From positions 2,238,001-2,302,000 of the forward strand of contig NZ_CP122960.1 in the NCBI RefSeq assembly GCF_029854195.1: a stretch of DNA of 64,000 nucleotides. The letters are read 5' to 3'. Positions 18,531 through 25,931 of this stretch are shown here, piece after piece. How positions within the stretch are numbered: position 1 is the first letter of the stretch; each line of letters opens with the position of its first letter. Both the position numbers and the translations under genes were made by a program. The notes under the pieces were generated by a model. It saw only the letters and a program-made list of their open reading frames with translations, had not been told where the DNA came from and searched no databases. This DNA comes from Amylibacter sp. IMCC11727 (GTDB lineage Bacteria; Pseudomonadota; Alphaproteobacteria; Rhodobacterales; Rhodobacteraceae).

Positions 18531-19838
18531 ATGATCCCACGTTATTCCCGCCCAGACATGGTCGCCATTTGGTCCCCTGAATCCAAGTTCAAAATCTGGT
18601 ACGAAATCGAAGCCCACGCCTGCGAAGCTATGGCCAACATCGGCGTGATCCCGCGCGAAAACGCGGATGCGGTGTGGAAAGCCAAAGACGTAGAATTTGA
18701 TGTGGCCCGCATCGACGAAATCGAAGCCATCACCAAACACGACGTCATCGCCTTCCTGACACACCTTGCAGAACATGTCGGCTCAGATGAAGCCCGCTTC
18801 GTTCACCAAGGTATGACGTCATCCGATGTGCTCGACACATGTTTCAACGTACAACTCGTACGTGCCGCTGACATCCTGATCGCAGGTGTCGAAGGATTGA
18901 TGGGTGCCTTAAAACGCCGCGCCATGGAACACAAAATGACCCTGCGCGTGGGCCGCAGCCATGGTATCCACGCCGAACCCACAACAATGGGTCTGACCTT
19001 TGCACGTTTTTATGCGGAAATGGATCGTAACCTCGCTCGCATGAAAACCGCCCGCGAAGAAATCGCCACAGGGGCCATTTCAGGGGCAGTCGGCACATTC
19101 GCCAACATCGACCCCGCGATTGAAGAACACGTATGTGCCGAGCTGGGCCTGTCCCCAGAACCAATTTCCACGCAAGTTATCCCACGCGACCGTCACGCTG
19201 CCTTTTTCGCAACACTCGGCGTTGTCGCCTCCTCTATTGAAAACATCGCCACCGAAGTGCGCCACATGCAGCGCACGGAAGTGCTCGAAGGGGCAGAGTT
19301 TTTCTCGATGGGCCAAAAGGGGTCTTCTGCAATGCCGCACAAGAAAAACCCTGTGCTGACAGAAAACCTCACAGGCCTCGCCCGTCTGGTGCGCATGGCC
19401 GTGGTCCCTGCCATGGAAAACGTCACCCTCTGGCACGAGCGGGACATCTCCCACTCCTCCGTGGAGCGCAACATCGGCCCAGACAGCACAATCACCCTTG
19501 ATTTTGCGCTCGCACGGATGACCAGCGTGATCGACAAGATGATCATCTTCCCTGAAAACATGCTCGACAACATGAACAAGTTTCCAGGCCTCGTGATGTC
19601 CCAACGTGTGTTGCTCGCCCTTACTCAAGCAGGCGTCAGCCGTGAAGACGCCTACACAATGGTACAACGCAACGCGCTCAAAGTCTGGGAACACCGCACC
19701 GATTTCCGCGAAGAACTGCTCGCAGACGAAGACGTGTGCAAGGCGCTGACCGTTGACGAAATCAACGAGAAATTCGACATGGGCTATCACACCAAACACG
19801 TGGATACGATTTTCAAACGTGTGTTTGGCGAAAGCTAA
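18531..19838 (+). CDS. purB: Adenylosuccinate lyase
   Basis: PurB releases fumarate in two steps of purine synthesis: from SAICAR to AICAR and from adenylosuccinate to AMP. The 435-residue product has the superfamily signature GSSAMPHKKNP with the catalytic loop, and the conserved TSSDVLDT and GRSHGIHAEPT stretches. It is the first of several purine genes in this region (purC, purS, purQ follow; purM and purN are at 60.5-62.2 kb). The ribosome-binding site is AAAAGGA. Confidence 0.96.
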   Translation: MIPRYSRPDMVAIWSPESKFKIWYEIEAHACEAMANIGVIPRENADAVWKAKDVEFDVARIDEIEAITKHDVIAFLTHLAEHVGSDEARFVHQGMTSSDVLDTCFNVQLVRAADILIAGVEGLMGALKRRAMEHKMTLRVGRSHGIHAEPTTMGLTFARFYAEMDRNLARMKTAREEIATGAISGAVGTFANIDPAIEEHVCAELGLSPEPISTQVIPRDRHAAFFATLGVVASSIENIATEVRHMQRTEVLEGAEFFSMGQKGSSAMPHKKNPVLTENLTGLARLVRMAVVPAMENVTLWHERDISHSSVERNIGPDSTITLDFALARMTSVIDKMIIFPENMLDNMNKFPGLVMSQRVLLALTQAGVSREDAYTMVQRNALKVWEHRTDFREELLADEDVCKALTVDEINEKFDMGYHTKHVDTIFKRVFGES

Positions 19839-19936
19839 CCCCTCGGTGCGGCTGAAAAGCCGCTCCACCTAAGATCGAAAAATTCAAATCCAAGGACACA
19901 TCTCGCAAAAAGTTTACGAAACGTGAACTTTCCTCG

Positions 19937-19966
19937 AAAAGAGTGACAATTGTCACTCTTTTTCGC
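19937..19966 (+). terminator. Palindromic terminator after purB
   Basis: A perfect 26-base palindrome with GAGTGACAATTGTCACTC at its core runs from 19937 to 19962 and ends in TTTTTC. It lies about 100 bases past the purB stop. As RNA it would form an 11-base stem with a four-base loop and U tail. The A run on its left also allows termination in the other direction. A protein operator is an alternative. Confidence 0.6.
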
Positions 19967-20137
19967 AAGAAATGCTGTTTGATAAGGGCACACCTTTTCA
20001 AGCAGTCTTATTTTCAGTCGGTGTGGGGGTCAGGTAACTGACTTTCGAGGAATTAGCCTCAGTGGCTGGCGTGTTGTCCGCTTAGATCGACTTTTTGTTA
20101 AGTAGGGCCTCGGATTTCTGATCCGAGGCCTTTTCTT
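19967..20137 (+). ncRNA. Candidate small RNA between two terminators
   Basis: This interval is bounded by the purB palindromic terminator upstream and a strong terminator downstream, and has no open reading frame of note. It carries at least two internal hairpins (GTCAG/CTGAC at 20029-20042 and AGCC/GGCT at 20055-20067). No promoter was identified with confidence and I do not recognise a known RNA family. It could also be a long 3' untranslated part of purB. Confidence 0.35.
20106..20137 (+). terminator. Intrinsic terminator facing plus strand
   Basis: A perfect 10-base stem GGCCTCGGAT/ATCCGAGGCC with a five-base TTCTG loop is followed by TTTTCTTTT. There is no matching A run on the left, so it acts on plus-strand transcripts. 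It lies 268 bases past purB, with no gene between. Confidence 0.85.
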
Positions 20138-20155
20138 TTGTGTAATATCAAATGC

Positions 20156-20470
20156 CTAGATTTCAGACATAACTTGCGTTTTGGCCTCTGCCAGCAACGC
20201 AACCATTTGTGCGCGAATGGTGGCTTCATCCGCTTTGTCGCCCAGATCGCCTGCAACCTTGCGGTACACATCCTCATCCCCTGCCTCAGCAAAGTCCGAT
20301 TTCACCACTTCCGTGGCATAGGCCGCCGCTTCGTCTGCGGATTTGCCCAGCAAACTTGCCGCCCACAAGCCCAGCAACTTGTTGCGCCGCGCCTCTACTT
20401 TGAACTGCAACTCTGCATCATGGGCAAATTTCTTTTCAAATGCGTCTGCGCGATCATCAAAACCTGACAT
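20156..20470 (-). CDS. F1Fo-ATPase inhibitor zeta subunit (DUF1476)
   Basis: This 104-residue protein belongs to DUF1476, which in Paracoccus and relatives is the zeta subunit that blocks ATP hydrolysis by the F1 motor in the cytoplasm. The start MSGFDDRADAFEKKFAHDAELQFKVEARRNKLLGLWAA region is the conserved N-terminal inhibitory and first helical part, followed by a four-helix body ending AEAKTQVMSEI. The longer open frame upstream is rejected: the ATG at 20470 has a good AAGAGGAG ribosome-binding site. It is divergent from purC, as commonly seen in Rhodobacterales. Confidence 0.88.
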   Translation of the reverse strand: MSGFDDRADAFEKKFAHDAELQFKVEARRNKLLGLWAASLLGKSADEAAAYATEVVKSDFAEAGDEDVYRKVAGDLGDKADEATIRAQMVALLAEAKTQVMSEI

Positions 20471-20610
20471 GGGTGTCTCCTCTTTTGTTATACCTTCAAT
20501 ATGGGGGGGCATTGCCCCTGCGACAAGGTCCCACCGCCTTGCATCTTGCCGCAGTGTGGATCTGGCCCTATAGAACAGGCAACTTAGGCCCCTCAGATAG
20601 GATTCCTCCC

Positions 20611-21369
20611 ATGGCCCGTCGCACCAAAATTTACGAAGGCAAAGCAAAAACCCTGTTCGAAGGCCCCGAGCCTGGCACCATCGTGCAATACTTCAAAGAC
20701 GACGCCACCGCCTATAACGCGCAGAAGAAAGACACGATTGAGGGCAAAGGCGTGCTCAACAACCGCCTGTCCGAACACTTCATGCTCGGCCTCACGGCCC
20801 TTGGTATTCCGAACCATTTCATCAAACGCCTCAACATGCGCGAACAGCTTTGCCATAAGGTGGAAATCATCCCGCTCGAGGTGATCGTGCGCAACGTGGC
20901 CGCTGGCTCCATGTCCAAAATGCTCGGCATCGAAGAGGGCACACCCCTGCCCCGCCCCATCGTTGAATTTTGCTACAAAGACGACAGCCTCGGCGACCCG
21001 CTGGTGGCCGAAGAACACATCCTCGCCTTCAACTGGGCCAGCCAACAAGACCTCGACGACATGGTCGCCATCGCCCTGCGGGTAAACGACTATATGTCTG
21101 GCCTCATGTACGGCGTCGGCATCAAACTCATCGACTTCAAAATCGAAATCGGCCGCCAATTCGACGGTGACTACCAACGCTTGATCGTCGCCGACGAGAT
21201 TTCACCCGACAGCTGCCGACTCTGGGATGCGAAAACAGGCCAGAAACTCGACAAAGACGTGTTCCGCCGCGACCTCGGCGATCTGGCTGATGCCTATACC
21301 GAAGTGGCCAAACGCCTCGGCCTGATGCCAGGGAATAACGTAACTGAAGGTCCGAAGTTGGTAGAGTAA
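20611..21369 (+). CDS. purC: Phosphoribosylaminoimidazole-succinocarboxamide synthase
   Basis: PurC joins aspartate to CAIR with ATP to give SAICAR. The product is 252 residues with the usual N-terminal ARRTKIYEGKAKTLFEGPEPG, the NNRLSEHFM region, EVIVRNVAAGSMSK and the C-terminal IDFKIEIGR plus EISPDSCRLWD motifs. I start at the ATG that begins the family sequence; the open frame reaches further upstream but has no similarity there. It shares a divergent promoter region of about 140 bases with the zeta-subunit gene. Confidence 0.96.
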   Translation: MARRTKIYEGKAKTLFEGPEPGTIVQYFKDDATAYNAQKKDTIEGKGVLNNRLSEHFMLGLTALGIPNHFIKRLNMREQLCHKVEIIPLEVIVRNVAAGSMSKMLGIEEGTPLPRPIVEFCYKDDSLGDPLVAEEHILAFNWASQQDLDDMVAIALRVNDYMSGLMYGVGIKLIDFKIEIGRQFDGDYQRLIVADEISPDSCRLWDAKTGQKLDKDVFRRDLGDLADAYTEVAKRLGLMPGNNVTEGPKLVE

Positions 21370-21685
21370 CAACGCAGGTCTGCGCTGACCTCGGGGGGCG
21401 CATTTGCGCCTCCCATGGGGGAGGTCGGCGCAGACCGTGCAAAGCACGCTCTGGTGTTTAGTGGGACGGGATCGTCAAAGCCGCCAGCAAGAAATACGCC
21501 CCGCTTATGGCTGCAACACAGACCGTTTTATCCGCCCCAAGCAATGGCGCCACATACACAGCACCCAAAGTTATATACGTTCCAATTTTCGTGGCTTTCA
21601 GCATTCGCTTAATCCTTATCTTAAGTTGAAAGCTGGGCCACTGCGCAGTGTTCCAGTTGCCTTCTCGGCATGACCTGTCTAGCCT
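21370..21685. other. Intergenic region after purC with large hairpin
   Basis: These 316 bases contain a large nested inverted repeat at 21377-21436 just after purC and a palindrome CACTGCGCAGTG near 21640 flanked by CTGG/CCAG. I see no gene here. A promoter for the HTH-TPR gene should be near 21600-21680, but none is obvious. Confidence 0.5.
21377..21436. repeat. Nested inverted repeat after purC
   Basis: The outer arms are 16 bases each (21377-21392 and 21421-21436) with one mismatch, starting GGTCTGCGC. Inside is a second hairpin with GGGGGCGC against GCGCCTCCC around ATTT. The element begins eight bases past the purC stop. It is probably the purC transcript end structure, but there is no T run. 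Confidence 0.6.
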
Positions 21686-23128
21686 GTGACCAAAGGCGTA
21701 GGGTGGTCGCCCTGTCCCACAAATGATTGGTTAATTACGCTTAAGTGTCTGGAAATTTACGGTTTGGAATCTTTTGGCGAAAAATTTGGAAAACCGGTTC
21801 GAAAATACCGAGAATCAGAAGGCATAGACGCCGCAGAACTGGCCTTCCGCGCACTCGGCAGTAAATCCAAACGCACCCGCATTTCTGAAATCGAAAACGG
21901 GAAGGTGAAAAAGCCCCAAGCAAAAACTGTGAATGCTTTGGTTGACGCGCTGGACATTCAGCAAGAGGAAGTCGATGCCTGCCGCGCTCCAATTCGCGCA
22001 GACGCTGTACAAGCGACACAGCTAGAAGCCATCACCGCATTTGCGCAAAGCCTGCAAGATAAACTTGCAAAGAAGGAAGCGGAACTAAAGTCCGCAAAGG
22101 GCGATACGACCCTTCTCCAACAACAAATCCAAGAACTCACCCGCCGTGCCCAAAACCCAGAGGCCGCGCTGGCAGAGGCCCAAGCCACCATCCGCAAACT
22201 CGAAGACGCGCTAGAACGCGAAGGCAACGCTGAAGACATCAGCGAGGCCCGCATGGCAGACGCGCGCAAAGCCCTAGAAGCCGGCGACTTTTCCATCGCT
22301 GAAGACATCTTCGAAGAAATCAAAGCCCGCGATCAACTCGCAGTCGACCGATCCGCCCGCGCATCATTTTCTTTGGGCGAAATTGCAGAACAAGAGGTCC
22401 GCTGGGCCGATGCAGCACGACATTATGATCAATCCGCCGCCCTAAACCCACAGTTCAACTCACTGACCAAAGCCTACGAATTCGCATGGCGTTCTGGCCA
22501 ATATGAAACCGCGTCTATGCTTTGCAAAAAAGCCAGAGAAAGCGCCAAAACCGAATTTGGCGAATTGAGCGAAGAGTTTTCTAAAACGCTAAACGATGGT
22601 GCCCTTATTTACAAAAGCAGGGGCCGATATGACGAGGCAGAACCGCTCTACAAACAAGCTATCGAAATCGGCAAAGCCACCATCGGCGAAAAGCACCCAA
22701 ACTACGCCATCCGCCTCAACAACCTCGCAGGCCTCTACAATAGCATGGGTCAATACGGCGACGCAGAATCGCTCTACAAACAAGCCATCGAAATTGGTAA
22801 AGACACCATCGGCGAGAAACACCCAGACTACGCAATGAGGATCGGCAATTTAGCAGGCCTTTTGATTTTGACGAAGCGTTTAGATGAGGCTGCAATTCTT
22901 AGAGAACAGGAATACGGGATTATGAAGGAAGTCTTAGGAACGTCACATCCGTACTTTGCAACCGCAACAAACAACCTAGCAACCCTCTACTACAGCATGG
23001 GCCGATACGACGAAGCAGAACCACTCTTTAAACAAGCAATTGCAATCGACGAAGCCACCCTCGGTCCCGACCACCCCCGCACCAAACTGCACAAGTCCAA
23101 CCTCGCCACCCTCCAATCCTCCCGCTAA
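21686..23128 (+). CDS. HTH / coiled-coil / kinesin-light-chain-type TPR protein
   Basis: I do not know a characterised homologue of this 480-residue protein. Residues about 35-95 look like an XRE-type DNA-binding domain (GKPVRKYRESEGIDAAELAFRAL, then ISEIENGKVKKP). Residues about 115-180 are a charged coiled coil. From about 190 onward there are TPR repeats; the last four, starting at residues 317, 359, 401 and 443, keep an exact 42-residue period with the kinesin-light-chain pattern EAEPLYKQAIEIG ... IGEKHP. The listed start is GTG with no clear ribosome-binding site; a TTG at 21764, which keeps the HTH intact, is an alternative. It splits purC from purSQ and may be a transferred gene. Confidence 0.7.
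   Translation: MTKGVGWSPCPTNDWLITLKCLEIYGLESFGEKFGKPVRKYRESEGIDAAELAFRALGSKSKRTRISEIENGKVKKPQAKTVNALVDALDIQQEEVDACRAPIRADAVQATQLEAITAFAQSLQDKLAKKEAELKSAKGDTTLLQQQIQELTRRAQNPEAALAEAQATIRKLEDALEREGNAEDISEARMADARKALEAGDFSIAEDIFEEIKARDQLAVDRSARASFSLGEIAEQEVRWADAARHYDQSAALNPQFNSLTKAYEFAWRSGQYETASMLCKKARESAKTEFGELSEEFSKTLNDGALIYKSRGRYDEAEPLYKQAIEIGKATIGEKHPNYAIRLNNLAGLYNSMGQYGDAESLYKQAIEIGKDTIGEKHPDYAMRIGNLAGLLILTKRLDEAAILREQEYGIMKEVLGTSHPYFATATNNLATLYYSMGRYDEAEPLFKQAIAIDEATLGPDHPRTKLHKSNLATLQSSR
22633..22833 (+). repeat. Near-identical tandem TPR units in DNA
   Basis: Two successive 126-base units encode almost the same peptide (EAEPLYKQAIEIGKATIGEKHP and DAESLYKQAIEIGKDTIGEKHP), and their DNA is also very similar. 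This points to a fairly recent internal duplication in the TPR gene. Confidence 0.7.
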
Positions 23129-23196
23129 CCCCCTTTACCCCCACACCCCTTCCCGCTAAACCACGCCCATAACCCCTCTGCCAAAGGAATCCCGCC

Positions 23197-23436
23197 ATGA
23201 AAGCCCGCGTTCACGTTACCCTCAAAAACGGTGTCCTCGATCCACAGGGGGCGGCGGTTGCTCATTCCCTCGGTGCGCTTGGCTTTGAGGGCGTCAATGA
23301 CGTGCGCCAAGGCAAGGTGATTGAGTTGGACCTTGCCGAAACAGACAAAGCCGCGGCAGAGGCTAAAGTGGCGCAAATGTGCGAAAAACTGCTCGCCAAC
23401 ACAGTGATCGAAAACTACTCCGTGGAAATCCTCTGA
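23197..23436 (+). CDS. purS: Phosphoribosylformylglycinamidine synthase subunit PurS
   Basis: PurS is the small 79-residue subunit that links PurQ and PurL in the FGAM synthase complex of the purine pathway. The sequence KARVHVTLKNGVLDPQG, then ALGFEGVNDVRQGKVIELDL and the C-terminal ANTVIENYSVEI is typical. Its stop codon overlaps the purQ start by one base. The gene for the large subunit PurL is not adjacent in this window. Confidence 0.95.
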   Translation: MKARVHVTLKNGVLDPQGAAVAHSLGALGFEGVNDVRQGKVIELDLAETDKAAAEAKVAQMCEKLLANTVIENYSVEIL

Positions 23437-24110
23437 TGCGCGCCGCCGTTATTCAGTTCCCTGGCTCCAACTGCGACCGCGACATGTTCGTCGCCTTGGA
23501 AAAGGTGGCAGGCAAAGGCAATGTCACCATGGTCTGGCACAAAGACGCCGACCTGCCCAAAAACCTCGATGTGATCGGCATCCCCGGCGGCTTTTCCTTT
23601 GGCGATTACTTGCGCTGTGGTGCCATCGCCGCCCGTTCCCCCGTCATGAACGCAGTTGTCGATTTCACGAACAAAGGCGGCTATGTGTTTGGCCTGTGCA
23701 ACGGCTTCCAAATCCTCGCAGAATCTGGCCTGCTGCCCGGTGTTCTGATGCGCAACGCGGGTCTGAAGTACATCTGCAAAAACGTGGAACTGACCGTGGA
23801 AACCACAGACAGCCCCTTCACGTCCTTGTACAAAAAGGGCGAGGTGATCACGACCCCCATCGCCCACCACGAAGGCAACTATTCCGCCGATCCAGACACG
23901 TTGAAAATGCTCGCAGGCGATGATCGCATTGCATTCAAATACGTGGACACGCCAAACGGTGCCATGGATGACATCGCGGGTATTCTGTCTGCTAACAAAC
24001 GTGTGCTTGGCATGATGCCCCACCCCGAACGCCTCAACGATGCGGCTCTTGGCGGCACCGACGGCGTGCGGTTTTTCGAAGGCATCGCAAATGGGCTGGT
24101 TTCTGCCTGA
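23436..24110 (+). CDS. purQ: Phosphoribosylformylglycinamidine synthase subunit PurQ
   Basis: PurQ is the glutaminase subunit that supplies ammonia to FGAM synthase. The 224-residue class I amidotransferase domain begins AAVIQFPGSNCDRD. The nucleophile is Cys88 in FGLCNGFQIL, and the His-Glu pair lies in GMMPHPERL near the C-terminus. I start at the ATG overlapping the purS stop (TGATG), because the open frame upstream lies within purS. Confidence 0.96.
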   Translation: MRAAVIQFPGSNCDRDMFVALEKVAGKGNVTMVWHKDADLPKNLDVIGIPGGFSFGDYLRCGAIAARSPVMNAVVDFTNKGGYVFGLCNGFQILAESGLLPGVLMRNAGLKYICKNVELTVETTDSPFTSLYKKGEVITTPIAHHEGNYSADPDTLKMLAGDDRIAFKYVDTPNGAMDDIAGILSANKRVLGMMPHPERLNDAALGGTDGVRFFEGIANGLVSA

Positions 24111-24159
24111 AACCGCCCGCTTGCTTGAGCCTTTGGCCCAGAACGCGTAGTTTACGCCC

Positions 24160-25923
24160 ATGACCAGCTCGCCGCCAAAACCGCCCTTGCGCAGCACATG
24201 GATGCCCCGCATCGGCATTTTGCTGTTTTTGGCCATCACCAGCTTTCTGATCTGGGCCTCAAACGCCTATTTCACACAGCGGTTTTCCGAAGGCACGCGC
24301 CAAGACGCAGAATCGCAAATGGCGCTCTACTCGGGCCGTTTGGTCAGCGAATTGCAGCGAAATTCGGTGGTTCCCCTGCTGCTATCCCGCGACACCACGC
24401 TCATTTCCGCCCTCAATTCATCCGATTTTGTCGGCACGTCCCAACGACTCATCTCCTACAAAGAAGAAATTGGCGCGAAATCCATCGTACTTTTGGACAA
24501 CGCAGGCCGCACCGTGGCCGCATCAGATCGGCGCGAACTTGGCACGGTTTTGCGCGATACCCCCTATTTCATCGAGGCATTGCGCTCCCCTGATACGGTT
24601 TTCACCACATCAGGCGTCAGCGAAGGTCGGCTCGGCTTTTTCTATTCTCGCAAATTACAAAGCCAAAAGGAAACCGTTGGCGTTATCCTGATCGAAGTGG
24701 ATTTGGAGCAGATGTTTGATCGCTGGTCAAACCGCGACAGCATCATTTCCGTGACCGACAGCCAGGGCATCATCATCCTGTCCACAGAACGCCAATTTCG
24801 CCAACAAACTATCGAAAACGCACTGGCCAATCAGCCCGCCCTGTCCCCTGTTGAACGCGCATGGCGGGCCACAGGGGAATGGAACCAAACCATCACCAAC
24901 GCAAATTTTCAGGGCCAACCTCTGTTTCGGCTCGATCAGAAAATCCCATTTCAGGGCTGGCAGTTAAGCTACCTTGCTTCCTTTGAAAACGTGCGCGCGC
25001 GCGTCAACGCCGTGCTCGCGCTTGAACTGATGGCGCTGGCTATTCTAACCGCGCTTGGGTTCTACCTGTTGTCACGTCGCGCCATTCGCCGCGCATTCCT
25101 GTTCCAAGCTGAAAGCCGCGATTTGCGCGCCCTCAACGAACGGCTGCAAAACGAAATCGCCGAACGGGAACGGGTGGAAAAGGACCTCGAAGTTGCGGAG
25201 CAATCTCTTGCCCAGTCTTCAAAACTCGCGGCCCTTGGTGAAATGTCCGCCGCCGTCAGCCATGAATTGAACCAGCCCCTTGCGGCGATGCGCACCTACC
25301 TTGCAGGCGCCAAACTGCTGTTGCAACGCCGCCGCCCAGCAGAGGCCATGAGCAGTTTCCAACGCATTGATGACCTGATCGAGCGCATGGGCTCCATCAC
25401 CAAACAGTTAAAATCCTATGCCCGCAAAGGTGGTGATGATCTGATAGATGTGGACATGCGCGATGCAGTCACCGCGTCCTTGTCGATGATGGCCCCACAA
25501 CTCAGCCAAATGAAGGTGGAAATCCAAACCACCCTGCCCCCTGATCCGATCCTTGTTCTGGCCGATAAGGTGCGCGTGGAACAGGTTATTGTGAATCTGC
25601 TGCGCAACGCCCTTGATGCCACCAAAATGCAAGAAGACCGCCGCATTGATATCATGCTGGTGGGGGGCGAAATGGTGAAACTGTCCGTGCGCGACAATGG
25701 TCCCGGCATCGAAGATTTGGACGAATTGTTCGAACCGTTTTACACCACCAAAAAGCCAGGGGACGGCGTTGGCCTTGGCCTTGCGATTTCCTCTGGAATT
25801 GCAAAAGACCTCGGTGGGCGGCTTATTGCTCGAAATGCCAATGTGGGTGGGGCGGTGTTTGAATTTTGGCTGCCAGAGCGTGATAAAACCCTAAATACAA
25901 TATCAACACAGGCAGCAGAATAG
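24160..25923 (+). CDS. Sensor histidine kinase, DctB-like
   Basis: This 587-residue inner-membrane kinase resembles DctB, the C4-dicarboxylate sensor. It has a membrane segment at about residues 18-35, a periplasmic double-Cache-like domain at about 40-280, and a second membrane segment at about 284-305. A coiled linker follows, then the H box SHELNQPLAAMR with His368, and an ATPase domain with the N box (NLLRNALDA), DNGPGI and VGLGLAIS motifs. The HELNQPL form is typical of the DctB/NtrB group. The partner regulator starts eight bases downstream. No dicarboxylate transporter gene lies in the window, so the signal is an inference. Confidence 0.85.
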   Translation: MTSSPPKPPLRSTWMPRIGILLFLAITSFLIWASNAYFTQRFSEGTRQDAESQMALYSGRLVSELQRNSVVPLLLSRDTTLISALNSSDFVGTSQRLISYKEEIGAKSIVLLDNAGRTVAASDRRELGTVLRDTPYFIEALRSPDTVFTTSGVSEGRLGFFYSRKLQSQKETVGVILIEVDLEQMFDRWSNRDSIISVTDSQGIIILSTERQFRQQTIENALANQPALSPVERAWRATGEWNQTITNANFQGQPLFRLDQKIPFQGWQLSYLASFENVRARVNAVLALELMALAILTALGFYLLSRRAIRRAFLFQAESRDLRALNERLQNEIAERERVEKDLEVAEQSLAQSSKLAALGEMSAAVSHELNQPLAAMRTYLAGAKLLLQRRRPAEAMSSFQRIDDLIERMGSITKQLKSYARKGGDDLIDVDMRDAVTASLSMMAPQLSQMKVEIQTTLPPDPILVLADKVRVEQVIVNLLRNALDATKMQEDRRIDIMLVGGEMVKLSVRDNGPGIEDLDELFEPFYTTKKPGDGVGLGLAISSGIAKDLGGRLIARNANVGGAVFEFWLPERDKTLNTISTQAAE

Positions 25924-25931
25924 GCCCTTTC

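Larger units (their letters stand above)
19839..20155. other. Intergenic region between purB and zeta-subunit gene
   Basis: There is no convincing protein gene in these 317 bases. They hold a cluster of inverted repeats: an imperfect hairpin at 19909-19931, a long palindrome with T run at 19937-19966, short hairpins at 20029-20042 and 20055-20067, and a classic terminator at 20106-20137. Two plus-strand terminators 145 bases apart suggest a separate short transcript between them. Confidence 0.55.

Noticed and set aside
20593..21177. 194-residue minus-strand frame in purC
   Set aside because: Antisense shadow of purC; composition typical of a complementary frame.
22633..22833. CRISPR-like repeats
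   Set aside because: The repeats are 126-base coding units for TPRs with no spacers between them.
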